Source of the DNA: Alcaligenes pakistanensis | GTDB lineage: Bacteria > Pseudomonadota > Gammaproteobacteria > Burkholderiales > Burkholderiaceae_B | Assembly: GCF_014652815.1 (NCBI RefSeq) | Contig: NZ_BMZN01000002.1 | Location: 607,638-671,637 of the forward strand | Length of the DNA stretch: 64,000 nt | Direction of reading: 5' to 3' | Shown: piece by piece, positions 18,556 to 25,720 of the stretch | Layout of the letters: every line of letters starts with the position of its first letter | Position numbering within the stretch: position 1 is the first letter of the stretch | Notes under the pieces: model-generated | Database searches by the model: none | What the model was told of the DNA's origin: nothing | What the model saw: only the letters and a program-made list of their open reading frames with translations | Program-made: the position numbers and the translations under genes

Positions 18556-19614
18556 TTAGTCTCGGATCAAGTAATTGCTTTCACTGCGCCAGCGGCTCAG
18601 GAAGCCGTCGTAATCAGTCAGCAAATTTTTCATGTAGTCGTTGCCTGATTGAGCTTGTGCCTCAGCTTTCTTATGCACCCAGTCATTGCCTGCCTGCGCC
18701 AATTGCTTGATAAAGGCAGGATCCAGGGTGATGATTTCATTGCGTCCTTGACGATACTTTTCCATCGCTTTGATATCGGCGTTGTAGAAGTAGTCCAGGG
18801 ATTGATGAGTAGTCAGTTCGGCAGCGGCCTCGATCAGCTTTTGCAAATCGGCCGGCACTTTATCCCAAGTGTCTTGTTTGAGGACCACTTCCCACATAAA
18901 GGTGGGTTGATGCACTCCGGGGACCACGATGTATTTGGCGGCCTGATGAAAACCTTCGGGAGTATTGGAGGACGGCGTGGCCCATTCCACGGCATCGACG
19001 CCTTTGCGCTGCAAGAGGGTGTAGGTGTCGCCAGGCGGCACAACCGTGGGAACAGCGCCGAAATAGTCTTTCATTACGTCGGCCCAGGCACCGGAGGTAC
19101 GGTACTTCAGCCCTTTCAAGTCCTCTGCATTACGAATGGGGGTGTTGGAGTGGGCCAGCACTTCAGTGGAACCCAAACCGACAATCATGGTTTTAAGGCC
19201 GTTTTTGGAGCGCAGCTCCTGCAGCTTTTCTTTGCCGCCGCCTTCGTACAGCCAGACGCGATAGGCATCAGGCCCCATGCCGCCGGGATAGCCCGCAAAA
19301 ATGGCATTGGCCGGATCTTGATTGACCAGATAACTGGAGGTTGAGTGTCCAGCTTCGACTACACCTGTTTCTACCGCCTCAAATACTTTAAGGGCTGGAA
19401 CAATGACCCCCGCCCCAAAGGGTTGGATTTCAACCCGGTCTCCTGTCATGAGCTTCACGTTCTTGGCGAAACGCTCCAGGAAGTTCTGATAAAAGGGTGA
19501 GCCCTCCGGTACAGAAGTGGGGACGCGCCAGCTGATATCAGCGGCCTGTACCGAGGCCATACCGCATAACAAAAACAAACCAGCAATTCGTGATGCACCA
19601 AGTTTGGATTTCAT
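18556..19614 (-). CDS. TRAP transporter periplasmic solute receptor (DctP type)
   Basis: The 352-residue receptor has a signal peptide ending VQAADI near residue 26 and then a DctP fold. The conserved ligand arginine is in LKGLKYRTSGAW, where it normally salt-bridges a substrate carboxylate. YPGGMGPDAYRVWLYEGG and VEWATPSSNTPEGFHQAAKY resemble receptors for 2-oxo acids and other monocarboxylates (TakP-like), which hints at the class of ligand only. GGAGACAAAT precedes the ATG. It is the first gene of the six-gene operon and is preceded by an AT-rich inverted repeat. Confidence 0.93.
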   Translation of the reverse strand: MKSKLGASRIAGLFLLCGMASVQAADISWRVPTSVPEGSPFYQNFLERFAKNVKLMTGDRVEIQPFGAGVIVPALKVFEAVETGVVEAGHSTSSYLVNQDPANAIFAGYPGGMGPDAYRVWLYEGGGKEKLQELRSKNGLKTMIVGLGSTEVLAHSNTPIRNAEDLKGLKYRTSGAWADVMKDYFGAVPTVVPPGDTYTLLQRKGVDAVEWATPSSNTPEGFHQAAKYIVVPGVHQPTFMWEVVLKQDTWDKVPADLQKLIEAAAELTTHQSLDYFYNADIKAMEKYRQGRNEIITLDPAFIKQLAQAGNDWVHKKAEAQAQSGNDYMKNLLTDYDGFLSRWRSESNYLIRD

Positions 19615-19689
19615 ATTTGTCTCCGGTGGTTTTTTTATAGTCCAGCTCTGTCTGAGGCCAGCGGCCAGGGCGAGAGCATGGAAAGCATC

Positions 19690-19712
19690 TTAATATTTTA
19701 TAAATATATTAA
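19690..19712. promoter_or_regulatory. Inverted repeat upstream of the TRAP operon, candidate GntR operator
   Basis: TTAATAT and ATATTAA are perfect 7-base arms around a 9-base spacer that is itself nearly symmetric. It lies 76 bases upstream of the receptor start. Within it the minus strand could also supply a -10 hexamer, so a repressor here would block transcription. Confidence 0.4.
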
Positions 19713-20125
19713 CAACATATTTAGATTGGGGTTTGTCCTAGAAGGCGTTGGGGACGGCATGCCGATTGGGTTTAGGTGGGTTTTTTGGGTGACGTTCGGC
19801 AGGGATTGGCCGTTTTAGTACCTGTTTTTTGGGATGTGGGTGTGGGTTTTGAAGCTTGCTTGAACCGTCAGGATGAGCGTTGCTCTTGTGGGGTTTTTTT
19901 CATGCAATGCGGGGTGGTTTGTTTCGCTGTTTCAATCCTTTCGTCCCTGCGGTCTAGCTGGTACACTTTGCGGCTGCTTTTCTGAGAAGCGCGCAGCAGT
20001 AGGGTAAGGGCTTCGAACAGTCCTTTTGCTGTGGCACTTCCGGCTGCACCTGGCGGGAAAAAGCTTGTATTCCTGCGGTGTATGTGGCGTCTGGCCTTAT
20101 AGGCCCACTCCACAGAAAGCCCACC
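19713..20125. other. Gene-poor stretch before tRNA-Arg
   Basis: G/T-rich DNA with several poly-T tracts. Frames of up to 80 codons exist on both strands (for example 19776-19985 and 19868-20113), but they mirror one another, lack ribosome-binding sites and resemble nothing I know. I see no transposase remnant and no copy of the tRNA 3' end. Confidence 0.5.
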
Positions 20126-20200
20126 GGGCCCATAGTTAAATGGATATAACTTTCCCCTCCTAAGGGAAGATTGCAGGTTCGATTCCTGCTGGGCCCGCCA
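20126..20200 (+). tRNA. tRNA-Arg (anticodon CCT)
   Basis: A cloverleaf can be drawn: acceptor GGGCCCA pairing with TGGGCCC, a D-arm GTTA...TAAC, anticodon stem TTCCC/GGGAA with loop CTCCTAA (anticodon CCT, reads AGG), T-arm GCAGG-TTCGATT-CCTGC, discriminator G and an encoded CCA. AGG is a rare arginine codon in such genomes and this tRNA gene is a frequent integration site elsewhere, but no integrase is found here. Confidence 0.95.
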
Positions 20201-20274
20201 TCGTATTTTTAATCGTAACGTTCTCCGGGCTCCTTGATGTGGGGCTGTGGGGCGTGCGCATAAGCAGCTTAGTC

Positions 20275-20700
20275 ATGACACTCCAAGGTTGGAAACGCCG
20301 CGCTTTTTACGTGGGTTTATTTGAATTTTTTGCCATTGTTTTTTCCTCGTTCCTGCTGGCGTACTTTGCCGGTGGCGAGGCGTCCGAGTCCGCACCGATT
20401 GCCGTCGCAATCTCGGTTATTGCGATTGTTTGGAACTATGTGTTCAACACGGCTTTCGAGCATTGGGAATCCCGTCAAAGTGTCAAGGGTCGCAGCCTGT
20501 TGCGACGCGGCGTGCATGCAGTCAGCTTTGAGGCTGGTCTGGTACTTGCCATCGTGCCTTTGTATATGTGGTGGTATCAGGTCGGTTTGATGGAAGCCCT
20601 ACGGATGGAAGTGGCCATTTTGGTGTTCTTCCTGATCTACTCTTTTATCTTCAGTTGGACCTTTGACCGGGTGTTTGGTTTGCCAGCCAGTGCGGCTTGA
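20275..20700 (+). CDS. PACE-family multidrug efflux protein (AceI-like)
   Basis: This 141-residue protein has four hydrophobic segments arranged as two helix pairs, the layout of the proteobacterial antimicrobial compound efflux family. Members such as AceI pump chlorhexidine and other biocides using the proton gradient. The first helix (FYVGLFEFFAIVFSSFL) contains the expected membrane glutamate, and WNYVFNTAFEHWE after the second helix is a family signature, repeated loosely as YSFIFSWTFDRVF after the fourth. The chosen ATG at 20275 gives a family-like length but has no strong ribosome-binding site; a longer in-frame start exists at 20239. No adjacent dedicated regulator. Confidence 0.82.
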   Translation: MTLQGWKRRAFYVGLFEFFAIVFSSFLLAYFAGGEASESAPIAVAISVIAIVWNYVFNTAFEHWESRQSVKGRSLLRRGVHAVSFEAGLVLAIVPLYMWWYQVGLMEALRMEVAILVFFLIYSFIFSWTFDRVFGLPASAA

Positions 20701-20716
20701 ACTCCTTGCGCCTACC

Positions 20717-20752
20717 CATAGAAAAAGCCGCGTGATAGCGGCTTTTTCTATG
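20717..20752. terminator. Bidirectional terminator after the PACE gene
   Basis: CATAGAAAAAGCCGC / GCGGCTTTTTCTATG is a 15-base perfect stem with a 6-base loop, lying between converging genes. Confidence 0.85.
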
Positions 20753-20811
20753 GCAGATAGTAAGAGGCAAGCCGTAGCTGCCAACAAGGCAGGCTGCACT
20801 TGGGTAAACAA

Positions 20812-21201
20812 TTACTCTGCTTGTGACTCCCGGCGCGCCTGACAAATACGCGCATGATGTACATCCGCCCATTTCACCAGTTCCCTCATGGGCACCAGAA
20901 AGGATTGTCCCAGTTCGGTCAGCGTGTACTCCACACGCGGGGGCACTTCCGCATACAAGGTCCGTTGTACAAATCCATCAGTTTCCAGTCGCTTGAGCGT
21001 ACGCGAGAGCATTTGGCGGGAAATATCCCCAATTTCCCGGCCCAGCTCGTTAAAGCGCAGGGTGCCCGGCGCCAGGGATTCCAGGATCAGCAGGCTCCAT
21101 TGGTCGCCAATTCGATCCAGCACGTCACGAATAGGACAGGGTTGCTCAAACTCTTCCTGTAGTGGACTGGAAACTAGTGCTGCTGCGCTTGATGAGGACA
21201 T
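20812..21201 (-). CDS. HxlR-family transcriptional regulator
   Basis: A 129-residue single-domain winged helix-turn-helix protein. It has the HxlR start CPIRDVLDRIGDQWSLLILESL, then LRFNELGREIGDISRQMLSRTL (recognition region) and the wing VPPRVEYTLTELGQSFL. Family members act as dimeric redox or aldehyde sensors and commonly regulate the divergent oxidoreductase gene. That arrangement exists here: an NAD(P)-binding reductase is divergent across 151 bases containing a perfect palindrome. The single cysteine near residue 22 could be a sensing residue, as in some homologues. Confidence 0.92.
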   Translation of the reverse strand: MSSSSAAALVSSPLQEEFEQPCPIRDVLDRIGDQWSLLILESLAPGTLRFNELGREIGDISRQMLSRTLKRLETDGFVQRTLYAEVPPRVEYTLTELGQSFLVPMRELVKWADVHHARICQARRESQAE

Positions 21202-21303
21202 TTGTCATCGCCTTCTTGGGTTCAATAGTCACTTCCGTGTGACCTGGTATGGCCTGCGTGACTTCTTGTGGACTGTCAAAAAACTATCTAGCATTACGTT
21301 TAA

Positions 21304-21322
21304 TGGTCTACTTTATAGACCA
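21304..21322. promoter_or_regulatory. Perfect palindrome, candidate HxlR operator
   Basis: TGGTCTA-CTTTA-TAGACCA has perfect 7-base arms. It lies 31 bases before the oxidoreductase start and about 100 bases before the hxlR-type gene. Confidence 0.55.
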
Positions 21323-21352
21323 GGTCTTAATTTGAGCACACAAGGAGCTGTT

Positions 21353-21964
21353 ATGTCTCGTATTGCATTGATAGGTGCTTCTGGCGAAGTCGGTTCGCGC
21401 CTTTTGAAAGAACTCTCTGATCGTGGTCATACGGTGACAGCGATTGCCCGCCATCCTGAAAAAATTGCCAGCCTGCCCCATGTCACTGCTGTTCAAGGTG
21501 ATGTGAATGATCTGGACGGTTTGATCGCGCTCTTGCAAGGGCACGATGTGGCGATTAGCGCAGTTCGTTTTGTGTCTACCGATCCCTCCAAACTGATCAC
21601 GGCGGTTCGGGCTGCAGGTGTGAAGCGCTATCTGCTTGTGGGCGGTGCAGCCAGCCTTGAAGTGGCTCCCGGCCAGCGTTTGATTGATCAGCCCGCCTTC
21701 CCGGACGCGTACCGTACGGAGGCCTTGGGCGGCATTGCTTTCCTGGATCAGTTGCGTAAGGAGCAGGAGCTGGATTGGACTTTCCTGTCTCCCTCGGCGG
21801 AGTTTGGTCCTGGACAGCGCACGGGCAAGTTCCGTCTTGGTAAGGACAGCCTGCTAGTCTCAGACCAGGGCAGCAAGATTTCTTATGAGGATTACGCTAT
21901 CGCCTTGGTGGACGAGATTGAGCGTCCTTCACACTCGCGCCAGCGATTCACAGTAGGTTATTAA
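21353..21964 (+). CDS. NAD(P)-binding oxidoreductase of the atypical SDR type (YwnB/COG2910-like)
   Basis: The 203-residue protein has a Rossmann fold starting MSRIALIGASGEVGSRLL, with the glycine-rich loop GASGEVG at 8-14 and a second-strand arginine in AIARHPEK that suggests NADPH preference. There is no classical YxxxK catalytic pair, as is usual in this NmrA-like/BVR-B-like group. The start at 21353 is fixed by AAGGAG six bases upstream. It is divergent from the HxlR regulator and is followed 15 bases later by a SnoaL-like gene, so the pair is probably an inducible stress operon. Substrate unknown. Confidence 0.88.
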   Translation: MSRIALIGASGEVGSRLLKELSDRGHTVTAIARHPEKIASLPHVTAVQGDVNDLDGLIALLQGHDVAISAVRFVSTDPSKLITAVRAAGVKRYLLVGGAASLEVAPGQRLIDQPAFPDAYRTEALGGIAFLDQLRKEQELDWTFLSPSAEFGPGQRTGKFRLGKDSLLVSDQGSKISYEDYAIALVDEIERPSHSRQRFTVGY

Positions 21965-21979
21965 CTAGGGGTTTGACTG

Positions 21980-22459
21980 ATGAAAGGCATAATCCGATGG
22001 GTATCTCCAGTGTTGTTGGCGGGCTCTTTCTTGTTGGGCACAAATGTAGCGTCGGCTGCGGATTCACAGGCGCGCAATCTGGTTCAGGAGGAAAGCAATC
22101 GCAAGCTGGTGGTCGATTTTTACGATCGCTTCTTTAATAAGCACGAGGTAGAGCAAGCTGCGACGGTGGTGGCTGAGGACTATATTCAGCACAACCCCGA
22201 AGTGCCTGATGGCAAGTCCCCGTTTGTGGGCTATTTTGGTGGCTACTTCAAAGACAATCCGCAGTCCCGTGCCCGCATTGTGCGTAGCGCGACGGATGGC
22301 GATCTGGTCTATTTGCACGTGCATTCGACCAATGGCAAGGCAGATCGCGGGCAGGCGGTGATTGATATCTTCCGGGTGAAAAACGGCAAGATTGTGGAGC
22401 ACTGGGATGTGATTCAGGCCGTGCCGGAACAGGCGGCCAATAGCAATACCATGTTCTAG
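21980..22459 (+). CDS. Exported SnoaL-like (NTF2 superfamily) protein
   Basis: A 159-residue protein with a clear signal peptide (cleavage after VASA, near residue 26) and a small alpha+beta cone domain. The features YDRFFNKHEVEQAATVVAEDYIQHNP and the C-terminal FRVKNGKIVEHWDVIQ are typical of SnoaL-like polyketide cyclase relatives (each quoted in part: the His-Asn pair and the terminal EHWD are the key positions). In many bacteria such genes accompany HxlR regulators and oxidoreductases. Export to the periplasm is a notable feature. Enzymatic role not known. Confidence 0.82.
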   Translation: MKGIIRWVSPVLLAGSFLLGTNVASAADSQARNLVQEESNRKLVVDFYDRFFNKHEVEQAATVVAEDYIQHNPEVPDGKSPFVGYFGGYFKDNPQSRARIVRSATDGDLVYLHVHSTNGKADRGQAVIDIFRVKNGKIVEHWDVIQAVPEQAANSNTMF

Positions 22460-22511
22460 GATTGCCGCCTTTAGGCTGAGATAGTTTCTTAATCCCGTGT
22501 AAAAAGGACTT

Positions 22512-22643
22512 ATGTTTACGCCTAACAAAAGCCCCGCCGGTGATCAGCTATTTCCAGGAGCTTGGACATTTATCCAGGTGCTGGAAAAGCATGATGGCGG
22601 GGCTGTTGAGCTTTGCGGCTGTAGCGTGAATATTCTTGCGTAA
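22512..22643 (+). CDS. Possible small protein of 43 residues
   Basis: An ATG preceded at a good distance by AAAAAGGA opens a 43-codon frame beginning MFTPNKSPAGDQLFPGAW and ending with a CGC motif and TAA. Codon choice is not unusual for the genome. I do not recognise the sequence. It coincides almost entirely with a large imperfect hairpin that may instead be a terminator for the opposite-strand MFS gene, so coding status is doubtful. Confidence 0.22.
   Translation: MFTPNKSPAGDQLFPGAWTFIQVLEKHDGGAVELCGCSVNILA
22530..22604 (-). terminator. Large imperfect hairpin downstream of the MFS gene
   Basis: Outer arms AGCCCCGCC / GGCGGGGCT (9 perfect pairs) enclose ATCA/TGAT and TTTCCAG/CTGGAAA pairings and a small inner stem. 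Read on the minus strand the outer stem is followed by TTTTG, which would allow termination about 60 bases after the MFS stop. The 75-base fold is much larger than the window's other terminators. Confidence 0.5.
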
Positions 22644-22665
22644 GGTTCAGCCCTGGCTTGATCGC

Positions 22666-23889
22666 CTAAGCCGTCTGCATCTTAATCTTGGCTTCGCGAA
22701 TAGGCAGGTTGACGATAGCTGCCATCACGCCCAAGGCAATATCAGCCCACCACATCCAGCTGTAGTCGCCAAAGCGGGTCAGTGAAATGCCACCTAACCA
22801 GGCCCCCAGAAAGCCGCCAATCTGGTGGGAGAACAACGCCAGGCCGAACAGCGTGGCCAGATAGCGCGTGCCAAACAGCTTGGCAACGATATTGGCGGTG
22901 GGCGGCACGGTGGCTAGCCAGGTCAGGCCTAGGCCAATGGCAAAGATGTAGAACACCAGATCTGTCTTGGGCATCATCAAGTACCACAGAATCAGCACGG
23001 CTCGCGAGGCATACATCAGCGCCAGCACGTATTTGCTGCGCCAGCGGGCAATGCAGGAACCGGCAGCGATACTGCCAAAAATATTGGCTAGACCGATCAA
23101 TGCCAGTGACCAGCTGGCTACCGAAGGGGGCAGTCCGCACAGGTCAATTTCCCCCGGTAGGTGCGTGACGAGAAAGGCAATGTGAAAACCGCAGGTGAAA
23201 AAGCCCAGACTCAGCAACAAATAGCTGCGGTCTGTCATGGCTGTTTTCAGGGTTTGTTTTAAGCCTGGGCCACTGGCTACGGGTGCGGCGGCGACAGTGG
23301 TTTTTTTATTGTGTTCGCGTGGGCTTAGCTTGCGGATCAAGGGTAAGGTCAGCAGGGCAGTCAAAGCCAACACCCAGAAGGTAGACATCCAGCCTACCAA
23401 GGCGATCAGTTTTTGAACAAGGGGAGCAAAAACAAATTGCCCGAAGGAGCCGCCCGCATTGATCAAGCCTGAAGCCTGACCACGAGCATGGTCTGGCAAG
23501 CGCTGGGCGGCAGCACCAATCAAGGTGGAAAAGCTGGCAGCGCCTGAACCGATATTGGCCAATAGGCCCAGGGTCAACGTCAAACCTAAACCCGTGCCGA
23601 TAAAGGGGGTGACGGCGCAGCCTAAAGCCAGGATCAAGAGGCCAGCGATCAGAACACGGTCGGGACCCCAACGGTCGGAGCACGCACCGGCAATAGGCTG
23701 GATCGCACCCCAGGCAAGCTGGCCAACGGCCATGGCAAAACTGATGGACATAATGCCCATGCCTGTGGCCTTATCAATTGGGCCAATGAACAGACCAAAG
23801 GATTGGCGTATCCCCATGGTGACCATCAAGATGCCAGCGGCTGCCAGAGTCACCGTCATAACAGCGGGCTGGCGCAAGGATTGAAACAT
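22666..23889 (-). CDS. Major facilitator superfamily transporter
   Basis: A 407-residue carrier with 12 hydrophobic segments in two halves joined by a basic loop (around KLSPREHNKKTT, about residue 195). The MFS loop motif appears after helix 2 as GACSDRWGPDRVLIAG. The N-terminal GIRQSFGLFIGP and the GLINAGGSFGQFVFAPL helix resemble monocarboxylate/oxalate-formate type carriers, so a small organic anion is the most likely substrate. It is monocistronic with no informative neighbours. Confidence 0.85.
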   Translation of the reverse strand: MFQSLRQPAVMTVTLAAAGILMVTMGIRQSFGLFIGPIDKATGMGIMSISFAMAVGQLAWGAIQPIAGACSDRWGPDRVLIAGLLILALGCAVTPFIGTGLGLTLTLGLLANIGSGAASFSTLIGAAAQRLPDHARGQASGLINAGGSFGQFVFAPLVQKLIALVGWMSTFWVLALTALLTLPLIRKLSPREHNKKTTVAAAPVASGPGLKQTLKTAMTDRSYLLLSLGFFTCGFHIAFLVTHLPGEIDLCGLPPSVASWSLALIGLANIFGSIAAGSCIARWRSKYVLALMYASRAVLILWYLMMPKTDLVFYIFAIGLGLTWLATVPPTANIVAKLFGTRYLATLFGLALFSHQIGGFLGAWLGGISLTRFGDYSWMWWADIALGVMAAIVNLPIREAKIKMQTA

Positions 23890-24077
23890 GGGGTCCCCTC
23901 TTATTATTCAGGTTTGAATTATCTGGCGAAACGCGATGGAGCTGCAATCACCTTGTCTTGTGGGAAGCGACTGGGCGGACAGTGTTGTAGAACGCCGCTA
24001 CTCAGTGCCACCAGGTGCGGATGGAAATTGCGGGCTGTTCAGTGCTGTGTTTGATGGTTCAAGCTGTGAAGGGCGTA

Positions 24078-24107
24078 AAAAAGACGGGCTGGCAGCTCCG
24101 TCTTTTT
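24078..24107 (-). terminator. Intrinsic terminator of ybaK
   Basis: AAAAAGACGG / CCGTCTTTTT, a 10-base stem with a 10-base loop, lies 22 bases after the ybaK stop on the minus strand; the run of T follows on that strand. Confidence 0.7.
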
Positions 24108-24128
24108 GATATTTGCCGCTCAATGAGA

Positions 24129-24623
24129 TCAGCCTTTTTCCAGGCCGGCCTGTACTGGGCGCGCCCCTAGCTTGTCGATCAGAACCTGGGGATTAATACC
24201 CAATAAATAACCACGTCGACCACCGTTGATATAAATAGTGTCGAACTCCAGCAGCTCCTCTTCCAACCACACAGGCATCGCCTTGCGGGTCGCAAAAGGC
24301 GAGGTGCCGCCAACCATGTAACCAGAATGGCGTTGGGCTACATCCGGTTTACAGGGCGCGATTTTTTTCGCGCCGGTTTGACGAGCCAGATTCTTGGTAG
24401 AGACTTCACGGTCGCCGTGCATCACGATGATTAAGGGCTTGGCGCTTTCATCTTCCATGATCAGGGTCTTGGCCACCCGGTGCAGGTCCAGGCCCAACTG
24501 GGCCGCCGCTTCCATGGCTCCTCCATGATCGACATAGTTGTAGCTATGTTCGGTAAAGGCAATGCCATTTTTACGCAGCCATTGCGTGGCTGGTGTTTCG
24601 CTAACGTGTTTTTCTTTAGCCAT
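24129..24623 (-). CDS. ybaK: Cys-tRNA(Pro) deacylase, YbaK/EbsC type
   Basis: YbaK is a free-standing editing domain that hydrolyses Cys-tRNA(Pro) formed by misacylation. The 164-residue protein has the essential lysine (Lys52 in RVAKTLI) and the substrate loop GGTSPF (105-110), plus TPATQWLRKNGI at the N-terminus and a C-terminal INGGRRGYLLGINP. Length and motifs match the family throughout. It follows xerD by 15 bases on the minus strand and ends at a terminator, so xerD-ybaK is a two-gene unit. Confidence 0.94.
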   Translation of the reverse strand: MAKEKHVSETPATQWLRKNGIAFTEHSYNYVDHGGAMEAAAQLGLDLHRVAKTLIMEDESAKPLIIVMHGDREVSTKNLARQTGAKKIAPCKPDVAQRHSGYMVGGTSPFATRKAMPVWLEEELLEFDTIYINGGRRGYLLGINPQVLIDKLGARPVQAGLEKG

Positions 24624-24638
24624 ATCGGTGTTGTGCGC

Positions 24639-25535
24639 TCAGGCGCGTGGATGATGGGCAGCGTGCAAGGCTTTCAGGCGCTCACGGGCCACATGAGTAT
24701 AAATCTGAGTGGTAGAAATGTCGGCGTGCCCCAGCAGCATTTGCACCACGCGTAAGTCTGCTCCGTGATTGAGCAAATGGGTGGCAAAGGCATGACGCAA
24801 GACGTGGGGAGACAGGGGCGCCAGTATTCCGGCCTGGACGGCGTGTTTTTTGACGATCAGCCAAAAGGATTGGCGGCTCATGCAAGTGCCACGCCCGGTA
24901 ATAAATACAAAGTCGCTGCGTCGCTGGCCCAGCAAGGCTGGACGGGATTCCTGCATATAGCGTTCGATCCAGTGCAGGGCTTCCTGTCCCAAAGGAACCA
25001 GTCTGTCTTTGCCGCCTTTGCCCTGATCAATGCGTAGTACGCCGTCGCTCAGACTCAGGTTTTGCAAGGGCAGTTCTGTTAGTTCGGTGACGCGCAAGCC
25101 GCTGGCATACAAGGTTTCCAGCATGCAGCGATCGCGTAGCCCCAAGGGATTATGTATGTCTGGTGCCGCCAGTAGGCGTTCTACCTGCTCTTCGGATAAG
25201 GTGTGCGGAACGCGCGGGGCCTGGCGGGCACTGCTCAGCTCCAGGCAAGGGTCATCCTGACGCATGCCTTCCTGTACCGTCCAATCGTAAAAGCGGCGCA
25301 AGGTGGCTAGCCTGCGATTGGCGGTGCTGGCTTTGCTGTGGCCGGACTGGCTGGCCATCCATTCTCGCAAGTCGCTGGGGCCCAATTGATCCAGGGTTTT
25401 GTCTGCACGTTCTGCTTGGGCCCATTCAGCCAAACGCTCCAGATCCTGCCGATACGCTTGCTGCGTGTTGGCGGCCAGGCCGTCCTGTAACCAGAGCATG
25501 GTGATGAAATCAGAAATCAGGCTGGCTTGCGTCAT
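24639..25535 (-). CDS. xerD: Site-specific tyrosine recombinase XerD
   Basis: XerD with XerC resolves chromosome dimers at dif near the end of replication, under FtsK control. The protein is 298 residues, the same as E. coli XerD. The catalytic residues fall at the expected places: Arg148 (ASGLRVTE), Lys in the GKGGKDR turn near 173, His244 and Arg247 (PHVLRHAFATHLL), His270 (LLGHADIST) and Tyr279 (TQIYTHVARERL). The N-terminal SAM-like domain occupies about 1-100. Despite being an integrase-family gene it is core genome; no mobile element is nearby. Confidence 0.95.
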   Translation of the reverse strand: MTQASLISDFITMLWLQDGLAANTQQAYRQDLERLAEWAQAERADKTLDQLGPSDLREWMASQSGHSKASTANRRLATLRRFYDWTVQEGMRQDDPCLELSSARQAPRVPHTLSEEQVERLLAAPDIHNPLGLRDRCMLETLYASGLRVTELTELPLQNLSLSDGVLRIDQGKGGKDRLVPLGQEALHWIERYMQESRPALLGQRRSDFVFITGRGTCMSRQSFWLIVKKHAVQAGILAPLSPHVLRHAFATHLLNHGADLRVVQMLLGHADISTTQIYTHVARERLKALHAAHHPRA

Positions 25536-25654
25536 GGGGATGGGGGAGTCATAAAGCCGAAGTTACAGGGAGCTTTATTACGGGAGCAGAGCGGGAAAGC
25601 CATCATGCTATCACTCCAGGATGATGAGCTTCATTCAGCTGTTTACGGGCCATA

Positions 25655-25677
25655 CGCTATATACCTATATATATTTC
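25655..25677 (+). promoter_or_regulatory. ModE-box candidate upstream of modA
   Basis: CGCTATATACCTATATATATTTC contains TATAT-N7-TATAT, which matches the described ModE core TATAT-N7-TAYAT and the preceding CGCTATATA of enterobacterial boxes (23 bases at these coordinates). It ends 43 bases before modA. A modE gene lies at the end of the same locus. Confidence 0.65.
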
Positions 25678-25720
25678 CTGATTATACTCATTCGTTACAC
25701 CTGTCCCGGAGGAGAAAATA

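Noticed and set aside
19776..20113. Overlapping frames of 69 and 81 codons on opposite strands before tRNA-Arg
   Set aside because: No start signals, biased composition from G/T-rich DNA and no known family.
24639..25535. Tyrosine recombinase as sign of an integrated element
   Set aside because: Catalytic spacing and length match XerD exactly, and the neighbours are housekeeping genes.
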